Shown here: piece after piece, positions 47,971 to 60,608 of the stretch
Layout: every line of letters starts with the position of its first letter
How positions within the stretch are numbered: position 1 is the first letter of the stretch
Source: Sesamum alatum
Lineage: Eukaryota > Streptophyta > Magnoliopsida > Lamiales > Pedaliaceae
Length of the DNA stretch: 64,000 nt
Direction: 5' to 3'
Assembly: GCA_034509735.1 (NCBI GenBank)
Contig: JACGWO010000011.1
Span: 15,161,866-15,225,865, forward strand
Program-made: the position numbers and the translations under genes
The notes under the pieces: model-generated
Told to the model about the DNA's origin: nothing
The model's input: the letters and a program-made list of their open reading frames with translations, nothing else
Databases searched by the model: none

Positions 47971-50900
47971 ATGGCAGAGTCTCAGAAGAAAGATTCTTCT
48001 TCCGTCAGTTTGAAGGAAAAAAATTCGTTGCTAGGTATTATCATTTGTACTTGTTTATTATATTTAAGAAACTATGAGGACTTTCTGCTAATTGCTTAAA
48101 ACAGTAGGTACATGAATCTATTGTTGTTTTTGTTTCAGAGAGGATAAAACTAGAGGTCTAGCATGTCTTTTTCCTTTCCAAATCTTAGCAAGTAACGTTA
48201 GAATGAGATGGAGCAGCTAGAAAGCTCATAAAGGCAATTTCAGCCTCAGACTGCATGCGACTTTATTTGTGAAATTAGAAATTGAAGCTGAATAGGGATG
48301 AACTAAAAACCTAACTGCAAAATGCCTTGTGCTGGGACTTCTGACATGTAACCTGGGGAACCCTATGTATATTCTTCTGACATGTTTAATTGCTGCTAGT
48401 AGATGTTTGCCGTAAAATTTATTTTATCTTCATCTGAGGTAAACTCCTTCTGTTCCTTGTTATGCTTAATGCAGATCTGGACATTGGGAAGGACTTCCTT
48501 AGCTCGTGGAAGTCAATTTCAATAGCACAGGGAGATGCAATGGACTTTGACATTACGCCCGTTACCAAGGGCAATAAAAAATCATTTGACTTTGACAAAG
48601 CGTAAGATTTACGAAATGCATCCGCTTATTTCATGAGCTCGTCGATTTGGGAGGTAGTATGATGTTTTTGGGGCTTTAATAATTTTTGTGGAAGTTATTA
48701 TGGTTTTGCCCTGTTTAGTTGGTGTCTATGATTTGAGGGCTAAACTTCCTGGAGTATTCGCTCCTTCATCTTGTTGATTATGTATTTCCCGAATATCTCT
48801 GTCTTTCTCCTCTTGGTAAAGTTAATCGTAATTAACAGTTGCAAAAACAGGATGTGTTTGTAGCTGGTAGAAAGTCACTACTCTTAGGACTGACGAAATT
48901 GCTGCCAAAACTTCAGGGATATGGATTTTAATTTGGATGGTGATTTTGGAAAGTTACCATCTTTCAATATGGATATGTCAGATCTGGATATCTCCCCGCC
49001 ACTTAAAAAAGATGGAAAATCCAAGGAGAAGCCTGAAGAATCATCCGCTGGAAAGGATAAAGGAAAGAATGATCGCTTTGCTTTTGCATTTGATTTTGAT
49101 GAGTGAGTGTGCAAAAGCTGATGCTCCTTCAGAATTCTTTTATTGTACGGTTGTGTTTGACGCTCCATTTTGTTGAGGTCATCCTATATTAAGCTTACCT
49201 GCATTAACAGTGGTACTCACCTCTTGCCTGAGTCTAGGTTGGAAAATTTCAGCTTTGAGTCGAGCTTAACAAAAGAAGAGCCAAAAGCTCAGAAGGAAAC
49301 AAATAACAAAGGAAGTTCGCCAAAAGCTCAGAAAGACAAAAATAACAAAGGAAGTTCCACAAATGGAAGTGGGTTTCAAGATAAGGAAGCTTCTATGAAC
49401 ATGAATCTACTTGAAAATGTGAGCAACTTAGAAGATAGGCCCATGAAGCCATCTTTACCAGGGACCAAGATTACTTTTGACATGGATATCGTAGTTGGAG
49501 GAACTGCAGATCTTGAAAACACAAGGGAAATTTGCCTTCCAAATTTTGCAATGGATGATGCTGTTACTTCAGAACAGGCATCTGCTGTTGATGAAGCTGT
49601 ATCTGATAAAACAAGAAGCCTTCCGGAGAAAACAATTGCTTCCAGGGAGCTACCAAAAATCAGTCCATCTGAAAAATTGATTTCCCCAGAGCCAGATGAT
49701 TTTCAAGCTTCTACTGGGAATGATCTCATGCAGGATTTGTCATCTGATTATCTCTCTAAAAATGAGCCAGGTGGAGGTAATTCGTCAGACATGGTTGATT
49801 TCATGGACACAAAGGCTAGTGGCTCTAGTGGAGGAAAAGAAACAAGTACTGATGAACCATCAATTGCTGATTCAACCTGTAATTACATACATACAATGTC
49901 TGATAACTCAGAACCCCTCCAGACTGTTGCAATCTCGGAGAAGGATGATGGTGCTAAGAGTCAGGTTGGGGTGGAAGATCATGTTAGAGGCAATAGAGAA
50001 AGAACCGAACCAGGTCAAGCTAATTCACTTGTTGCAAATTCTTGTGCCACTAGCTCTGTACCAGGGATATCCTGTGACACACCATCTGGAAGGGAGAAAC
50101 AGGAACCTGCTTCAGAGATCTGCAAGTTGCCCTTGATCAGGTCAGATTACGTGAATCGAAAATTTCTACTAGCAAAGGGTGTTTTTATGAAAATGGATTT
50201 CAGTATCTTGGCAATCGTGATCTTGAATTCCTGAGAGTTTTCCTGTAGTGTTTGATCTCTCATTACTATACGTACTGCAGTCAACCAGTTGATCTCTCCG
50301 AGAAAGACGCAGAGAAGAGAAGTGAACCCCTCGTTACCTGCTCAAGATACTTTTCTCAGTCAGAGAAAACTGAATATCCTATGCAGAAGTCGTCGATCCA
50401 GACAACATTTTCCTCATTAAGTAGTAAAACAAAGATGGGTCTCAGTCTACCTAGTCTAGTTCAAGGAAGGTAGTCTGCCATGTTAATAATTCAAAGTAAC
50501 TGTGTGAAGTGTTCAGTCTCGGATAATGTTGTTTTATGTGTTAACAGGGACTTGGATAATAATCAAAGTGATAGCAAACTAGTTTCCCTTCCACTGCAAC
50601 ATTCTAAACCACCATTGAGGAGGGAACTTTCCCAGGTAAGAAGTCAGGAAAGCTGCGAGGGTCCAAAGATTTGTCGGTAAGGCTCAACCCATAATTCAAA
50701 TTTATGTTCAATTGAAGTTTTATACTTTCTTCCAGTGATAGACTGAATCAGAATGTGGATGTTAAGAATGATAAGAAGTATAGTTTTTGCAATCTGACAA
50801 GGATGCCTTGGTTAACATTGTGCAGTGATGTGCCTGGCCGTATGGGGTTGCAGATTGAGAAAAAATTATATGATTCTTCTACTATGGAAAACAAGGACAT

Positions 50901-52776
50901 GGTAAAAACAAAATCTGCTATGAGGCAAAGAGAAACAAGTATGAAAGATCTTGATATTCTGAGGTCTGTTATTCTCTTTGGAGCGATCTGCTAATGACTT
51001 GCCATCTATTCTTCTTTTGATTGAGCTTTGTTGAATAACAAATAATGATTCCCAGATATCAAATTCAAGTCTCATACTCTAGCTGTATACATGACTGTTT
51101 ATTGTAGCATAATTTTCTTTCTCAAGAGGTACTAACAAAGTTTTATCTATCCACCTAGTTTTCTTATTCATTTTTTAACTGATTTTCTATTGTTGATATA
51201 CACACTTTGAACTTATTGCCATTACATTCATTATCATGCTAGGGTTATAGGATTTTTAACCTAGATGCAGTACCAGCAACAAAATCTTGTTTTGCTGAAA
51301 TCTAACAATTTATGAAGAATGTGACTTTAATTGGTTCATCTTTGCTCTTGTGCTGCCTTTCCCAGTTCAAGCATGGAGGTCAACAGAAAAGCAGCACAGA
51401 GTAGTGGAAATGAAACTTCTTTGGCATCTAGTCCAACAATAAAGAGAACTCCTGCAGATGAACATAAGCTTTCTTCAATTGATGATGGTAAGAAGACGGT
51501 TGGTCTCAGTGGACTGAAACTTTCAGGGTAAGTTATCTTCAATCTTCACGAGTCTTGATATGGTTTAGATGGAGAATTAAATTCATTGATATAGGTCATC
51601 TTTTGAATCTTGGACTTTCAGTTTAACCCTTGATTCTACGAAGTCTCTGATTGAGAAAGATACCAAATCAGTAGGAAATATTGGTTGCAACAGGGTTTTT
51701 GCCCGTTTTCCAGATTCGCAAAAGCAAGCAGCTTCAATCCTATCTATGAAGCGGAAAACATTGGGAGTAACGTCTTCTCTCTTTTCCATAATGTTCAGTT
51801 TTGCCAATGAGCTTGAGGTTTATAGCAACAACAATCAACCACCTATAAAGATATCCGACTAAATGATGCATAATATATGACTTGTATATTTCCCGTGAAT
51901 TAATGCCTTCAACAGGAGGATGCTGCAGGTATTGTTGCCTTACATCCATCTAAACGTCTTCCACAACCAAAATCACCTAATACAAGCAGGTTGATGTTAT
52001 TCCATTACGTTTCATAACTCTTAGAAATGTTACTTTCGGGATTCTATCATTGGGAATTATTGATTATTTGTGGAATCTGCAGAAAATTTGTGGATACATC
52101 AGAAAAAGTACTTGACAAAAAGGTGAATTAGTGACTTATTTGTATGTGTTTATTACTCAAGACATCAATCTAGCGAACAGGGATCAAAAAGCAAAAAGTT
52201 CTTATATACTTAAAACATTACGTAACATGGTATTTTCAATTATTAGGTACCCAACCCAAATACTATGGAAGATGACGGCATCAAAAGTTCACTTAGCAGC
52301 AAATGCCAAATCTCCACCTTTCATGTTCCCAACGACGGGAAGATTAAAGGAGTGGAGATGTCATTCTCGATTGAAAATAGTAGCAACATTAAACATGCTG
52401 AAGCTTATGGGAAGGAACTTGACGATGTAAGAATGATTATCTTCCATAGCTTTCTGGTTTTGTAAAAGTCGTTAGCATTTGAGTTGTCTTTCATTTTTAT
52501 CCCTCCAGTGATTCATTCGCCTCAACTAATATAATCTAAACTTTACCACCTTTTTCACAATAACATAATAGAAGAATGGGGAATACATGTGTTCTTTTGC
52601 AGCTTTGCAACATGCTACGGAGGAAGCATGACGAGGCGAAAGAAATATTGGTGAAAGCTATTGTGAACAGCAATAAGTTGCTGTTACTCAACAATCCCTT
52701 CTCTGAAGAGAAGATATCCTTCAAACGTTTCTACTTTCTAGTTTTCTATGGGTTCATTTTTCACGACATTGTTTGA
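47971..52776 (+). CDS. At4g18490-like protein (unknown function)
   Basis: Thirteen coding exons: 47971-48034, 48475-48601, 48917-49102, 49238-50140, 50281-50469, 50548-50676, 50736-50963, 51366-51527, 51595-51766, 51916-51989, 52083-52122, 52247-52426, 52603-52713, joined in phase to codon 855. I recognise the N-terminal pattern (DLDIGKDF..SW, then DMDFNLDGDF and FDFDE) as that of the plant family of Arabidopsis At4g18490, whose role is unknown to me. The middle is Ser/Lys/Asp/Glu-rich and looks disordered. The C-terminal end carries a conserved-looking helix (NMLRRKHDEAKEILVKAIV). Past 52713 either translation runs on to the stop at 52774-52776 (about 875 aa, with 20 hydrophobic extra residues) or a non-GT intron starts there. 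The end coordinate is therefore uncertain. Confidence 0.75.
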
Positions 52777-52823
52777 ACCTTCACTACCAAAAACATTCAT
52801 GCAGCTCAGAATTTTTTTGCCAG
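52714..52823 (+). other. Candidate U12-type intron (AT..AG or AT..AC)
   Basis: Immediately after codon 855 the sequence is ATATCCTTC, matching the U12-class donor consensus (RTATCCTTT) at eight of nine positions. Acceptors in the same phase are an AG at 52822-52823 after a T-rich tract and an AC at 52786-52787. A branch site of the TTCCTTRAY type is not clearly present; TTGTTTGAAC at 52769-52778 is the nearest. Confidence 0.35.
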
Positions 52824-53409
52824 ATTAACACTGAACAGCGAATGAAATCATCAGCCACAGCCATTATTTTCCATATGAAGGTAGCGCCGACCTCTTTTCC
52901 TCCCTCTCCACACACACAAACTTTTGCGCATTTTTATTGGAGTTGCCTAATGAAATCTTTTAATATGCCAACATTTACATCAAACTGATCTAAATTTGCA
53001 ACTTTAACATAAAGTATGAGTTTCAGGTGAACCTGGTAGCAGCCAACAGAGTCTACTTTCCAACTCCTTTCAGGCATTTGAGCATCTTCAGCATCGTACT
53101 ACGACTCATTATATTTGCTTTTCTAATTGGTCAGCCATCATCCTTTCTATTCCAAGCTTTGGAATTTAATAGTCTGTAACCAACCAAAACAATGACGAAA
53201 GGAATTTCAGCAGGAGACAAAGTGATAACCTTGTCAATTAGATGTAGAAATATTCGGCCATCCCTACCGTGCGCACGCATCTAATGAAATTCGAACATGA
53301 GGTTCACCGTGGAACCAACCATTGTTTAGAGTTGATGTTGATTAAGACACATACTTGCACACTACTTAATTTTACTCACTTCTTCCACATCTTTTCATCA
53401 AAGAATCAA

Positions 53410-53414
53410 AGTTG
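53410..53414 (+). repeat. Target-site duplication AGTTG, left
   Basis: AGTTG lies directly before the TG of the 5' LTR and is repeated at 61153-61157 after the 3' LTR. Confidence 0.9.
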
Positions 53415-53943
53415 TGTCACGATTTCTGGTGAAAACGCGACTTTAAGCAGTGATCGTCAGATGAAGAAGGATGATTGGAACCGTCCGATTGAGGGCTCAA
53501 TTAAAAATGGGGGCGAATTTGAATTAGGCGACTTGAACGACGCCGTTTCAGATAAATTAGGGCTCAATCTCGAAAGCCCTAAAATCGCTGGGAAAAGGGG
53601 ATTTCTTGGGACCACCTGGGCGGCCGACAAAAAACCACGTGGCGAGGAAGGAGCGGGCCTCTGAGATGCGCCGCACAAGGGACCAGTCTCTCCAGTTCAC
53701 TTTTGTGCTTGAAGATCAATCCCGAGCTGGGAAGGAAGAATGGCAACTGAAACTCACCTTTTCTATCTGTTAGGGTTTATCTAGTTTCCTCTTTTGGCAA
53801 GTGTAATTTTAGACTCTTCTTATGTATCGGAAGCTGGACACATTTGAATTTCAATGAAGTATTTTTACAATTTTCTGCTCTAATCTCTCATCTTCAAGCA
53901 TTTCTTTCTCACATTCGCACCCCTTTCTGCGTATTTCATTACA
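53415..53943 (+). mobile_element. 5' LTR of Ty3/gypsy-type retrotransposon (529 bp)
   Basis: It starts TGTCACG, ends CATTACA, and aligns with 60624-61152 over its full length. The two LTRs differ at about 20 of 529 positions plus small indels near the end, roughly 4 per cent, so the insertion is young but not recent. Just after it, from 53946, is a TGG-initial segment where the primer-binding site would be, only loosely like the usual initiator-Met type. Confidence 0.9.
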
Positions 53944-53979
53944 TTTGGCCTCGGAGGCAGACCATCCTTGGACCTAAAA

Positions 53980-54912
53980 ATGGCGGATGGAACTCATATG
54001 AAAGAGCTACACGAAGCTCAAAAGAAGACTGAGCTTCTATTAATGGATGAACGGGCAAAAAGACAAGCGGGTGAAGATGAGATTCACTCAAGGCTTGATC
54101 AGATGACGGAAGCTAATGATGGACTACATTCTGCAGTAGCTGCTGTGCAACAACAACTGCAAAGTATTGCTGAACAATTGCAGCGATACAATAGGAACAA
54201 GTCGATTTTAGGAGAAGAATTGACAGCTTCTGTTGAGAAGGGATCTTCCTCCCGTGTCACCACCCTTCAAGCTGCCATAAATGATAACACAAACCAAGAG
54301 CATTCCAAACATTACAATGCTATTAATAGGATGGAGTTTCCTCACTTTGATGGGGATAATCCAAGGGTTTGGATCAGAAAATGTATTACATACTTTCAGA
54401 TGATCCCTATTCTTGAGGATCAAAAGGTTCCTTTTGCATCTATCTACCTTGAGGGAAAGACTGAGTTATGGTACCACGATTATGTGGAAAAGAAAGAAAA
54501 CCTGTCGTGGGCTAAATTGGTGATAGCAGTCTTGGACAGATTTGAGAACTTAAACAGTGAAAGAGTGATGTTTGAGTTCAACAGATTACAGCAAGAAACT
54601 ACTGTTGATGTATATCTGGAAAAGTTTGAGGAGCTGAAGGATCAGATGCTTATCTTCAATAAAAATTTAGATGAGGAGTTCTTTAGGTTGAAGTTTGTAA
54701 GTGGTCTCAAGGAGGAAATCAAGGGAAATATCATCTCACTGAGATCTACCACACTTGGGGAAGCCATTACCTTAGCTAGACAGCAAGAGCTCGCAGTCAA
54801 TGCTATACTCAAAAAGACCAACCAGCACACAAAACAACCCCTAGACTCCCTTTCAAACCCCAAAGCAGAACCCAAATCTCAAAACCCAACTTCCCACCTA
54901 AAAGATATTTAA
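53980..54912 (+). pseudogene. gag (retrotransposon capsid) remnant
   Basis: The ATG at 53980 opens a gag-type frame with a coiled-coil N-terminus (about 1-65), then a retrotransposon-gag domain with the FDGDNPRVW and WAKL signatures. The frame ends at 54912 after a frameshift; a zinc knuckle (C..C.......H.C) lies at 54951-54992 in another frame. Confidence 0.85.
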
Positions 54913-54947
54913 CTAAAGTAGAGGTCAAGGTTAGGAAGGAGAAGAAT

Positions 54948-55251
54948 TTGTGCTACCGGTGTGATGAACCTTACACACCTGGCCACAGATGCAAAGTGAG
55001 ACATATTTATATGCTTATGAGTGAGGAAGAGGCCAAGGCTTATGAAGAAGATACATGCCAAACTGAAAGGCTGGAGGAGGTAGAAGAGAAGGATGATATC
55101 ACCATATCTGTTAGTGCCATGTGTTGGAATGTCAGTGGAAATACATTAAGGGTCAATGGGCTGGTGAATGATAAAGAGGGAGTACCCATTGTTTCATTGA
55201 TGAGAAAGTTGTGGGAGTGCTTGATTGCAAGCTGGAACCAACCACACCTAT
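54948..55251 (+). pseudogene. Zinc knuckle and protease start, broken
   Basis: It carries the CYRC..GHRC knuckle. About 55178-55195 corresponds to the aspartic-protease active-site region, but the catalytic Asp is not readable in frame: a short frame slip there leaves only the part after the DSG position. The protease is then cut by the nested insertion at 55252. Confidence 0.7.
55247..55251 (+). repeat. Target-site duplication CCTAT (nested insertion)
   Basis: CCTAT precedes the nested element and is repeated at 57410-57414 after it. Confidence 0.85.
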
Positions 55252-57409
55252 TGTAGCACCCTCTAACGGCACTACGACTATATCTTCCCTAAATATCACA
55301 CTTAATGTAAACCCTGATTATATGTATAATTAAACACATAATCCAGTCCCTGTTGAGTATATATACACATAGTCTCCTCATCACAACAAGAGTATTTAAT
55401 ATCTCATCTGCAAGATCATATATACATATATAAAGTACGACAAAAATGGGACTATTATAATTAGTTCACATGCTATTCTCGCTTTTAATTCAAAATGAGA
55501 CTTCTATTTCTATTTACAAGGAGGAGAAAACTGCATACTGGCCCGACCTGACTGGGATGCAAAATGTGGACCTAGCTGTCGTGAGTAGGCACAGCAAAAT
55601 CTACACCTGAAATTATTAGCAGAGGGATGAGCCTGCAACTCAATAAGTAAATAACCGGTACCACTATACACGCACCTCAATTATACCAACAAGAGAAGAA
55701 CAAGCAATGTATATAAAATATAATCAATTTAATCAAGCACATTTCATTTCTTTACTCCACGTAGTCATCCCATAACACGACAACCAATCAAACTTGTCTT
55801 TTCCTAGTTGGCTTACGAGAAAGGTGATATAGTGTTTTTCTCCACCAACTCAACCTCACTATTCATTCATATATATATATATATATACATGAATCCCCTT
55901 GGCATGCCACACAGGCCCATCAATCTCATTTCGCATCAAAGCTCTTTCATTTCGCATTATAGCTCTTTTTATTTCGCATCTAGCTCTTTTCACATCGCAT
56001 CATAGCTCTTTCATTTCATTTTGCCACATAGGCTATTCAACAAAATCAAGGGGTATTCATATCGTAATTACATTTAATTTCCATCACTCCCTCGATTCCA
56101 CATATCACCGTTCTTGTAAGCCAACTAGCCACATAAAACCACATAGTAGCATATTTCACGTACAAGCACATAACATATCTCAATAGGTTTTCTCATTTCA
56201 CTTTCACGATATAATCATTCAAAGTAATCATAAACCACTCGTACAGTTCAAAATATATTAGTGCTAGCACGAATCATCGGCTCACATAAAAGTAATATCA
56301 CTAAGAAGTGAAACATATATAGATAATACTAATTATTTATATACACACTAATAGAAATGAAGAACATATATATAAGTAACACTAATTATTTACTTACCTC
56401 GATCTTATACAGATTTAGCTAGCTGATGTGAAGTCGTACAATCATCTACTTTATCCCCGTGTCCTATCATAAGGTATAATACGTATAATTAATATCTAGA
56501 ATGTCAATTCCTAAATAAAATATTAAATAGTATTATATATATATATATATATATTTTCACCAATCTCTCAATATTTCATTAAACCCTTCATCCTATTATA
56601 ACTACCATTCATAATAACAATTCTTGGATTATATTTATCTCAAAAATATACTTATCTTTACTAAATATAACATTTTCAAATATATTCTATAATATTTCTC
56701 AAATAAAATTTTCAACCCGATTAAACTAATCCAATCAATTGTAGAAATTATTAAATCTAGTAAATTAAGCAGTTTAAACCATTAATTATAACATCCCTAA
56801 TTCAACTGAGACATTTAACCAGATACTAATTATAAATACTCAAATTCATAAAATTTTCCGGTTAAACACTATATCGAATAGTATAATTAACATTTAATAA
56901 ATACACTTATTAAATAATATTAATATACAATTAATTAGAAATTTTAAAATATGCTTTAATTACCTCTTTCGCAGGAGCCGACGAAATGCTCAGTTCTACT
57001 GCTAATTGGAATTAGGATAAACTTCTTGTCCATTTATTATATATATATATATATATATGTAAATTAAGAGTGGGGTGCTTTGTTATAATTAAGATACACG
57101 TGGCTCCCCTAAAAGTGTATCTCCACTTTTATGATTATTATTATTTATATATAATTCTTCTTTTTCTTTTTCTTTTTCTTTTTCTTTTTTTAAATATATA
57201 TATCATTTCTTTTATTGCCTTCAATAAAATTACAATTTTATACCTTGATTTATAATTTGACCTCAAGATTTTTGTAAAGTTCCAATTTACACCATTCAAG
57301 TCTTAATATGATCACAATTTAATCTATAATATATCTACTAATTAATTAAATTTCTTAAATAATTATCAATTAACCCCATAATTATGAATAAAAATTTGTG
57401 GGCGTCACA
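55252..57409 (+). mobile_element. Nested solo LTR (probable), 2,158 bp
   Basis: It starts TGTAGCACCC, ends GGGCGTCACA and is bounded by CCTAT duplications, so it is a TG..CA insertion of LTR type inside the protease region of the host element. It has no gag or pol coding. It contains a degenerate ~22-bp tandem array (55928-56018), TA runs near 55870, 56535 and 57043 and a CTTTTT array (57158-57187). The absence of internal coding sequence and a single copy of the ends point to a solo LTR, but a non-LTR large insertion of the same shape is not excluded. Confidence 0.75.
55928..56018 (+). repeat. Four degenerate copies of a ~22-bp unit
   Basis: Units of the form 'tttcgcatcaaagctctttca' minus one base, 'ttcgcattatagctcttttt', 'tttcgcatctagctctttt' and 'catcgcatcatagctctttc' follow in tandem within the nested LTR. 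Confidence 0.7.
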
Positions 57410-57414
57410 CCTAT
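57410..57414 (+). repeat. Target-site duplication CCTAT, right copy
   Basis: Direct repeat of 55247-55251, followed at once by the rest of the interrupted protease sequence. Confidence 0.85.
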
Positions 57415-57733
57415 GGTGGTTAGAGTGGTTGATGGTAGCAAGATCTTGAGCAGGCTGATATGTAAGGATTTCTGTTGGGAGATACAAGAACACCACTTCT
57501 CTCATCCTGTGAGAGTACTGAGGTTAGGAGGGTGTGACTTTGTGTTAGGTTGTGATTGGCTTAGTGCCAACAACCCGATGAAGTTGGATTTCCATCAGCT
57601 GAAGGTGACAATCAATAGATCAGGTGAGAAGGTGACATTAAAGGCTCTCACCAGCAAGGTGGATCCTAAGGTTTTATCAGCACATTCTCTGAACATTGTT
57701 TTGAGGAAAGGAACATATGGAGTCTGTGGATAG
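57415..57733 (+). pseudogene. Protease C-terminal part, broken
   Basis: Resumes the host element after the nested insertion: a VRVVDG.. segment and a conserved DFVLGCDWL motif typical of Ty3/gypsy proteases. It ends at an in-frame TAG (57731-57733); the next ORF is in the same frame. Confidence 0.75.
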
Positions 57734-57769
57734 GTATTCTCAGCCACTAATGAAGGAAAAGGTGAGAAG

Positions 57770-58645
57770 GTGAATCCTGAGATACTCACCTTACTGCAGC
57801 AGTTTGAAGTCATATTCCAAGAGCCACATTCCTTACCTCCAACCAGGACTATTGAGCATAGCATTGAGCTCATCCCAGATGCCGTACCTAGAAGACAACA
57901 TCCTTACAAGTATGCCTATGGACAGAAAACTGAAATTGAAAATATGGTCAGAGAAATGTTGAGCAATGGGATCATTAGATCCAACCAAAGTTCATTTGCA
58001 TCACCAGTGCTACTTGTAAAGAGAAAAGATGGAGGGTGGAGACTATGTGTAGACTACAGGTATCTTAATAAGTTGATTGTTAAACATAGCTTCCCTATAC
58101 CTGTCATTGATGAATTATTGGATGAATTGCATAGGGCTAAGTACTTTTCAAAAATAGACCTCAGGTCTGGATACTTTCAAATCAGGATGAAAGAGGAGGA
58201 TATCCCTAAGACTAGTTTCATCACACATAATGGGCACTATGAATTCTTGGTTATGCCCTTTGGATTATGTAATGCCCCTTCAACTTTTCAAGCGCTAATG
58301 AATCAAGTGTTTGAGCCTCATCTCAGGAAATTTGTACTTGTTTTCTTTGATGATATATTAGTTTACAGTAAGGATTGGGAATCTCATCTGCAGCATTTGT
58401 CTATGGTACTTGAATTACTCAAGGATCACCAACTGTATGCCAAGAAGAGCAAGTGTTCTTTTGCTCAACTACAGATTGATTACTTGGGACATGTGATTTC
58501 AGAGAATGGGGTATCTACTGACCCCCAGAAGGTGGAGTGTATGAAGAAGTGGCCCACTCCCACCACTGTCAGGGCCCTGAGAGGATTTCTTGGTCTTACT
58601 GGGTATTATAGAAAATTTATCAAGGAGTATGGATTAATCAGCTAG
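57770..58645 (+). pseudogene. Reverse transcriptase, broken by stops
   Basis: Contains LCVDYRYLNK, PIPVIDELLDEL, SKIDLRSGYFQIR, MPFGLCNAPSTFQ and FFDDILVYS (the catalytic DD pair). The order and spacing are those of Ty3/gypsy reverse transcriptase. The frame ends at TAG 58643-58645 just before RNase H. Confidence 0.9.
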
Positions 58646-58726
58646 CGCCTAACTTCACTACTCAAGAAGAATGCATTCAAATGGAATGAAGAAGTTGAAA
58701 ATGCATTCAATCAGCTGAAGGAAGTT

Positions 58727-59176
58727 ATGATCAGTGCTCCTGTCTTAGCCTTACCAGACTTCTCTCAACCTTTCGTTGTTGAGACTGATGCAAGTGGAAG
58801 GGGAATGGGGGTTGTTCTCATGCAAGGGGGAGGGCCTATTGCCAATTTGAGCAAGGCATTGGCTGCAAGGAACTTGGGTCTGTCTGCCTATGAAAAGGAA
58901 TTTCTTGCCTTATTGCTAGCTGTTACCAAATGGAAACATTATTTACAAGGGAACCATTTCATCATCAGAACGGATCAAAGAAGCTTGAAACACATACTTG
59001 ATCAGAGTGTGGATTCAATATTGCAGCAGAAGTGGATAACTAAGCTGCTGGGGCTTAGTTATGAGGTTCAGTATAAGAAGGGTAATGACAACAGGGCTGC
59101 AGATGCTCTTTCTAGATTGGAGCATGAATTAGCTAATGTCCATATCAATGCTATCACCACCCAAGTACCATTGTGA
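58727..59176 (+). pseudogene. RNase H domain, broken
   Basis: Same frame as the reverse transcriptase. Shows VETDASG.GMGVVLMQ, YEKEFLALL and RTDQRSLKH, then ADALSR. It ends with TGA at 59174; a frameshift near 59250-59280 leads into integrase. Confidence 0.85.
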
Positions 59177-59277
59177 ATGCAAGAATTACATGACAGCTAT
59201 GAGGGGAACACACTGTTCCAGACTATTATACAAGCTAAGTCAATGGACCCCCAATCATACCAGATTACAAGTATGAT

Positions 59278-60078
59278 ATGGGAATTTTGAGAAGAGGGAA
59301 CAGAATTTGTGTGGGAAGTCATGGAGGAATCAGAAACAAGATCATTCAATCCATGCATGACTCAGCTCTTGGAGGACATTCAGGAATAAATGGGACTTAT
59401 CAAAGAGTTAAATCTCTTTTCTTCTGGCCTACACTGAAGGAAGAAGTAAAAAAATGGGTCAAGAAATGTGAAGTATGTCAAAGAGCTAAGCATGAGAACT
59501 GTGCCTATCCTGGATTACTTCAGCCACTCCCAATATCTGACCAAGCTTGGTCATGTATTTCTATGGATTTTGTGGAAGGATTGCCCAACTCAGAAGGGAA
59601 GGATTTAGTCCTGGTGGTTGTGGACAGGTTAACCAAATACTCCCACTTCTTACCTCTAAAACATCCTTACACTGCAGCCAACATTGCTAAGGTGTTCTTT
59701 GATAATATCTACAAATTGCATGGTCTTCCTGTCAGTGTTGTGACTGACCGAGACAAGATTTTTACCAACAAATTTTGGAAGGAGTTGTTCACTCTATCAG
59801 GGGCATCATTGGATATGTCATTAGCCTACCATCCTCAAAGTGATGGTCAGACAGAAAGAATTAATCAATGCCTTGAGAATTATCTGAGATGCATGTGTCA
59901 CCAAAAGCCTAAGCAGTGGGCTAAATGGCTGACTCTTGCTGAGTTTTGGTTTAACACAAATTTCCATACCAGCTTGAAGATTACTCCCATTCAAGCATTG
60001 TATGGATATCCCCCTCATCAACAGAACATTGGGCCTTATCTGCAAAATTATCACAATGAGGTGCAGGAACTTATGTAA
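59278..60078 (+). pseudogene. Integrase, broken
   Basis: The HHCC-type zinc module (GGHSGINGTYQRV, then C..C) is followed by a core with DFVEGLP (first Asp), VVTDRD (second Asp) and HPQSDGQTERIN (with the Glu), so all three catalytic residues are visible. The frame stops with TAA at 60076. Confidence 0.85.
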
Positions 60079-60090
60079 GAAAGGGTTAAG

Positions 60091-60608
60091 GTGATCCAAT
60101 TGCTGAAGGAAAATTTACAGCAAGCACAACTGAGAATGAAGCAATATGCGGATAAAAAGAGGTCTGAAAGGGAATTCATGGTAGGAGATGAAGTGTTCCT
60201 GAAGTTACAGCCTTACAAGCAAACTTCTGTTTCACTTAAGAGAAGGCTGAAATTATCTGCTAAGTACTTTGGACCCTACAAGGTGTTGGAGAGGATTTGT
60301 AATGTTGCTTACAGATTGGCTTTACCCTCAAGTTCAAAAATCCATCCAATATTTCATGTATCTTTATTGAAGAAGAAAATCGGGGCCAAATACTTCCCCT
60401 CAGTTGATCTTCCTGAATTTGAGGATGAAGTTTATAAGGTTTATCCGGTGGCTATCTTGGCTAGGAGATTGATTCCTAGAAAGAATGTTGGAGTGCCACA
60501 AGTATTAATTCAGTGGTCCCATGCTTCCCCAGAGCAAGCAACGTGGGAAGATTACCATGCCATTGCAGCCAAGTTTCCGGGTTTTGATCCTTGGGGACAA
60601 GGATATAA
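60091..60608 (+). pseudogene. Integrase C-terminus with chromodomain-like end
   Basis: Same frame as integrase. Has KYFGPYKVLERI and KIHPIFHVSLL (a beta-strand-rich module), then VLIQWS.....ATWED, a divergent chromodomain signature. The reading frame continues into the 3' LTR. Chromodomains of this type guide insertion in chromoviruses. Confidence 0.75.

Noticed and set aside
58643..58645. In-frame TAG in the retrotransposon as a regulated readthrough stop
   Set aside because: There are four in-frame stops plus frameshifts at several places, so general decay is the simpler explanation.
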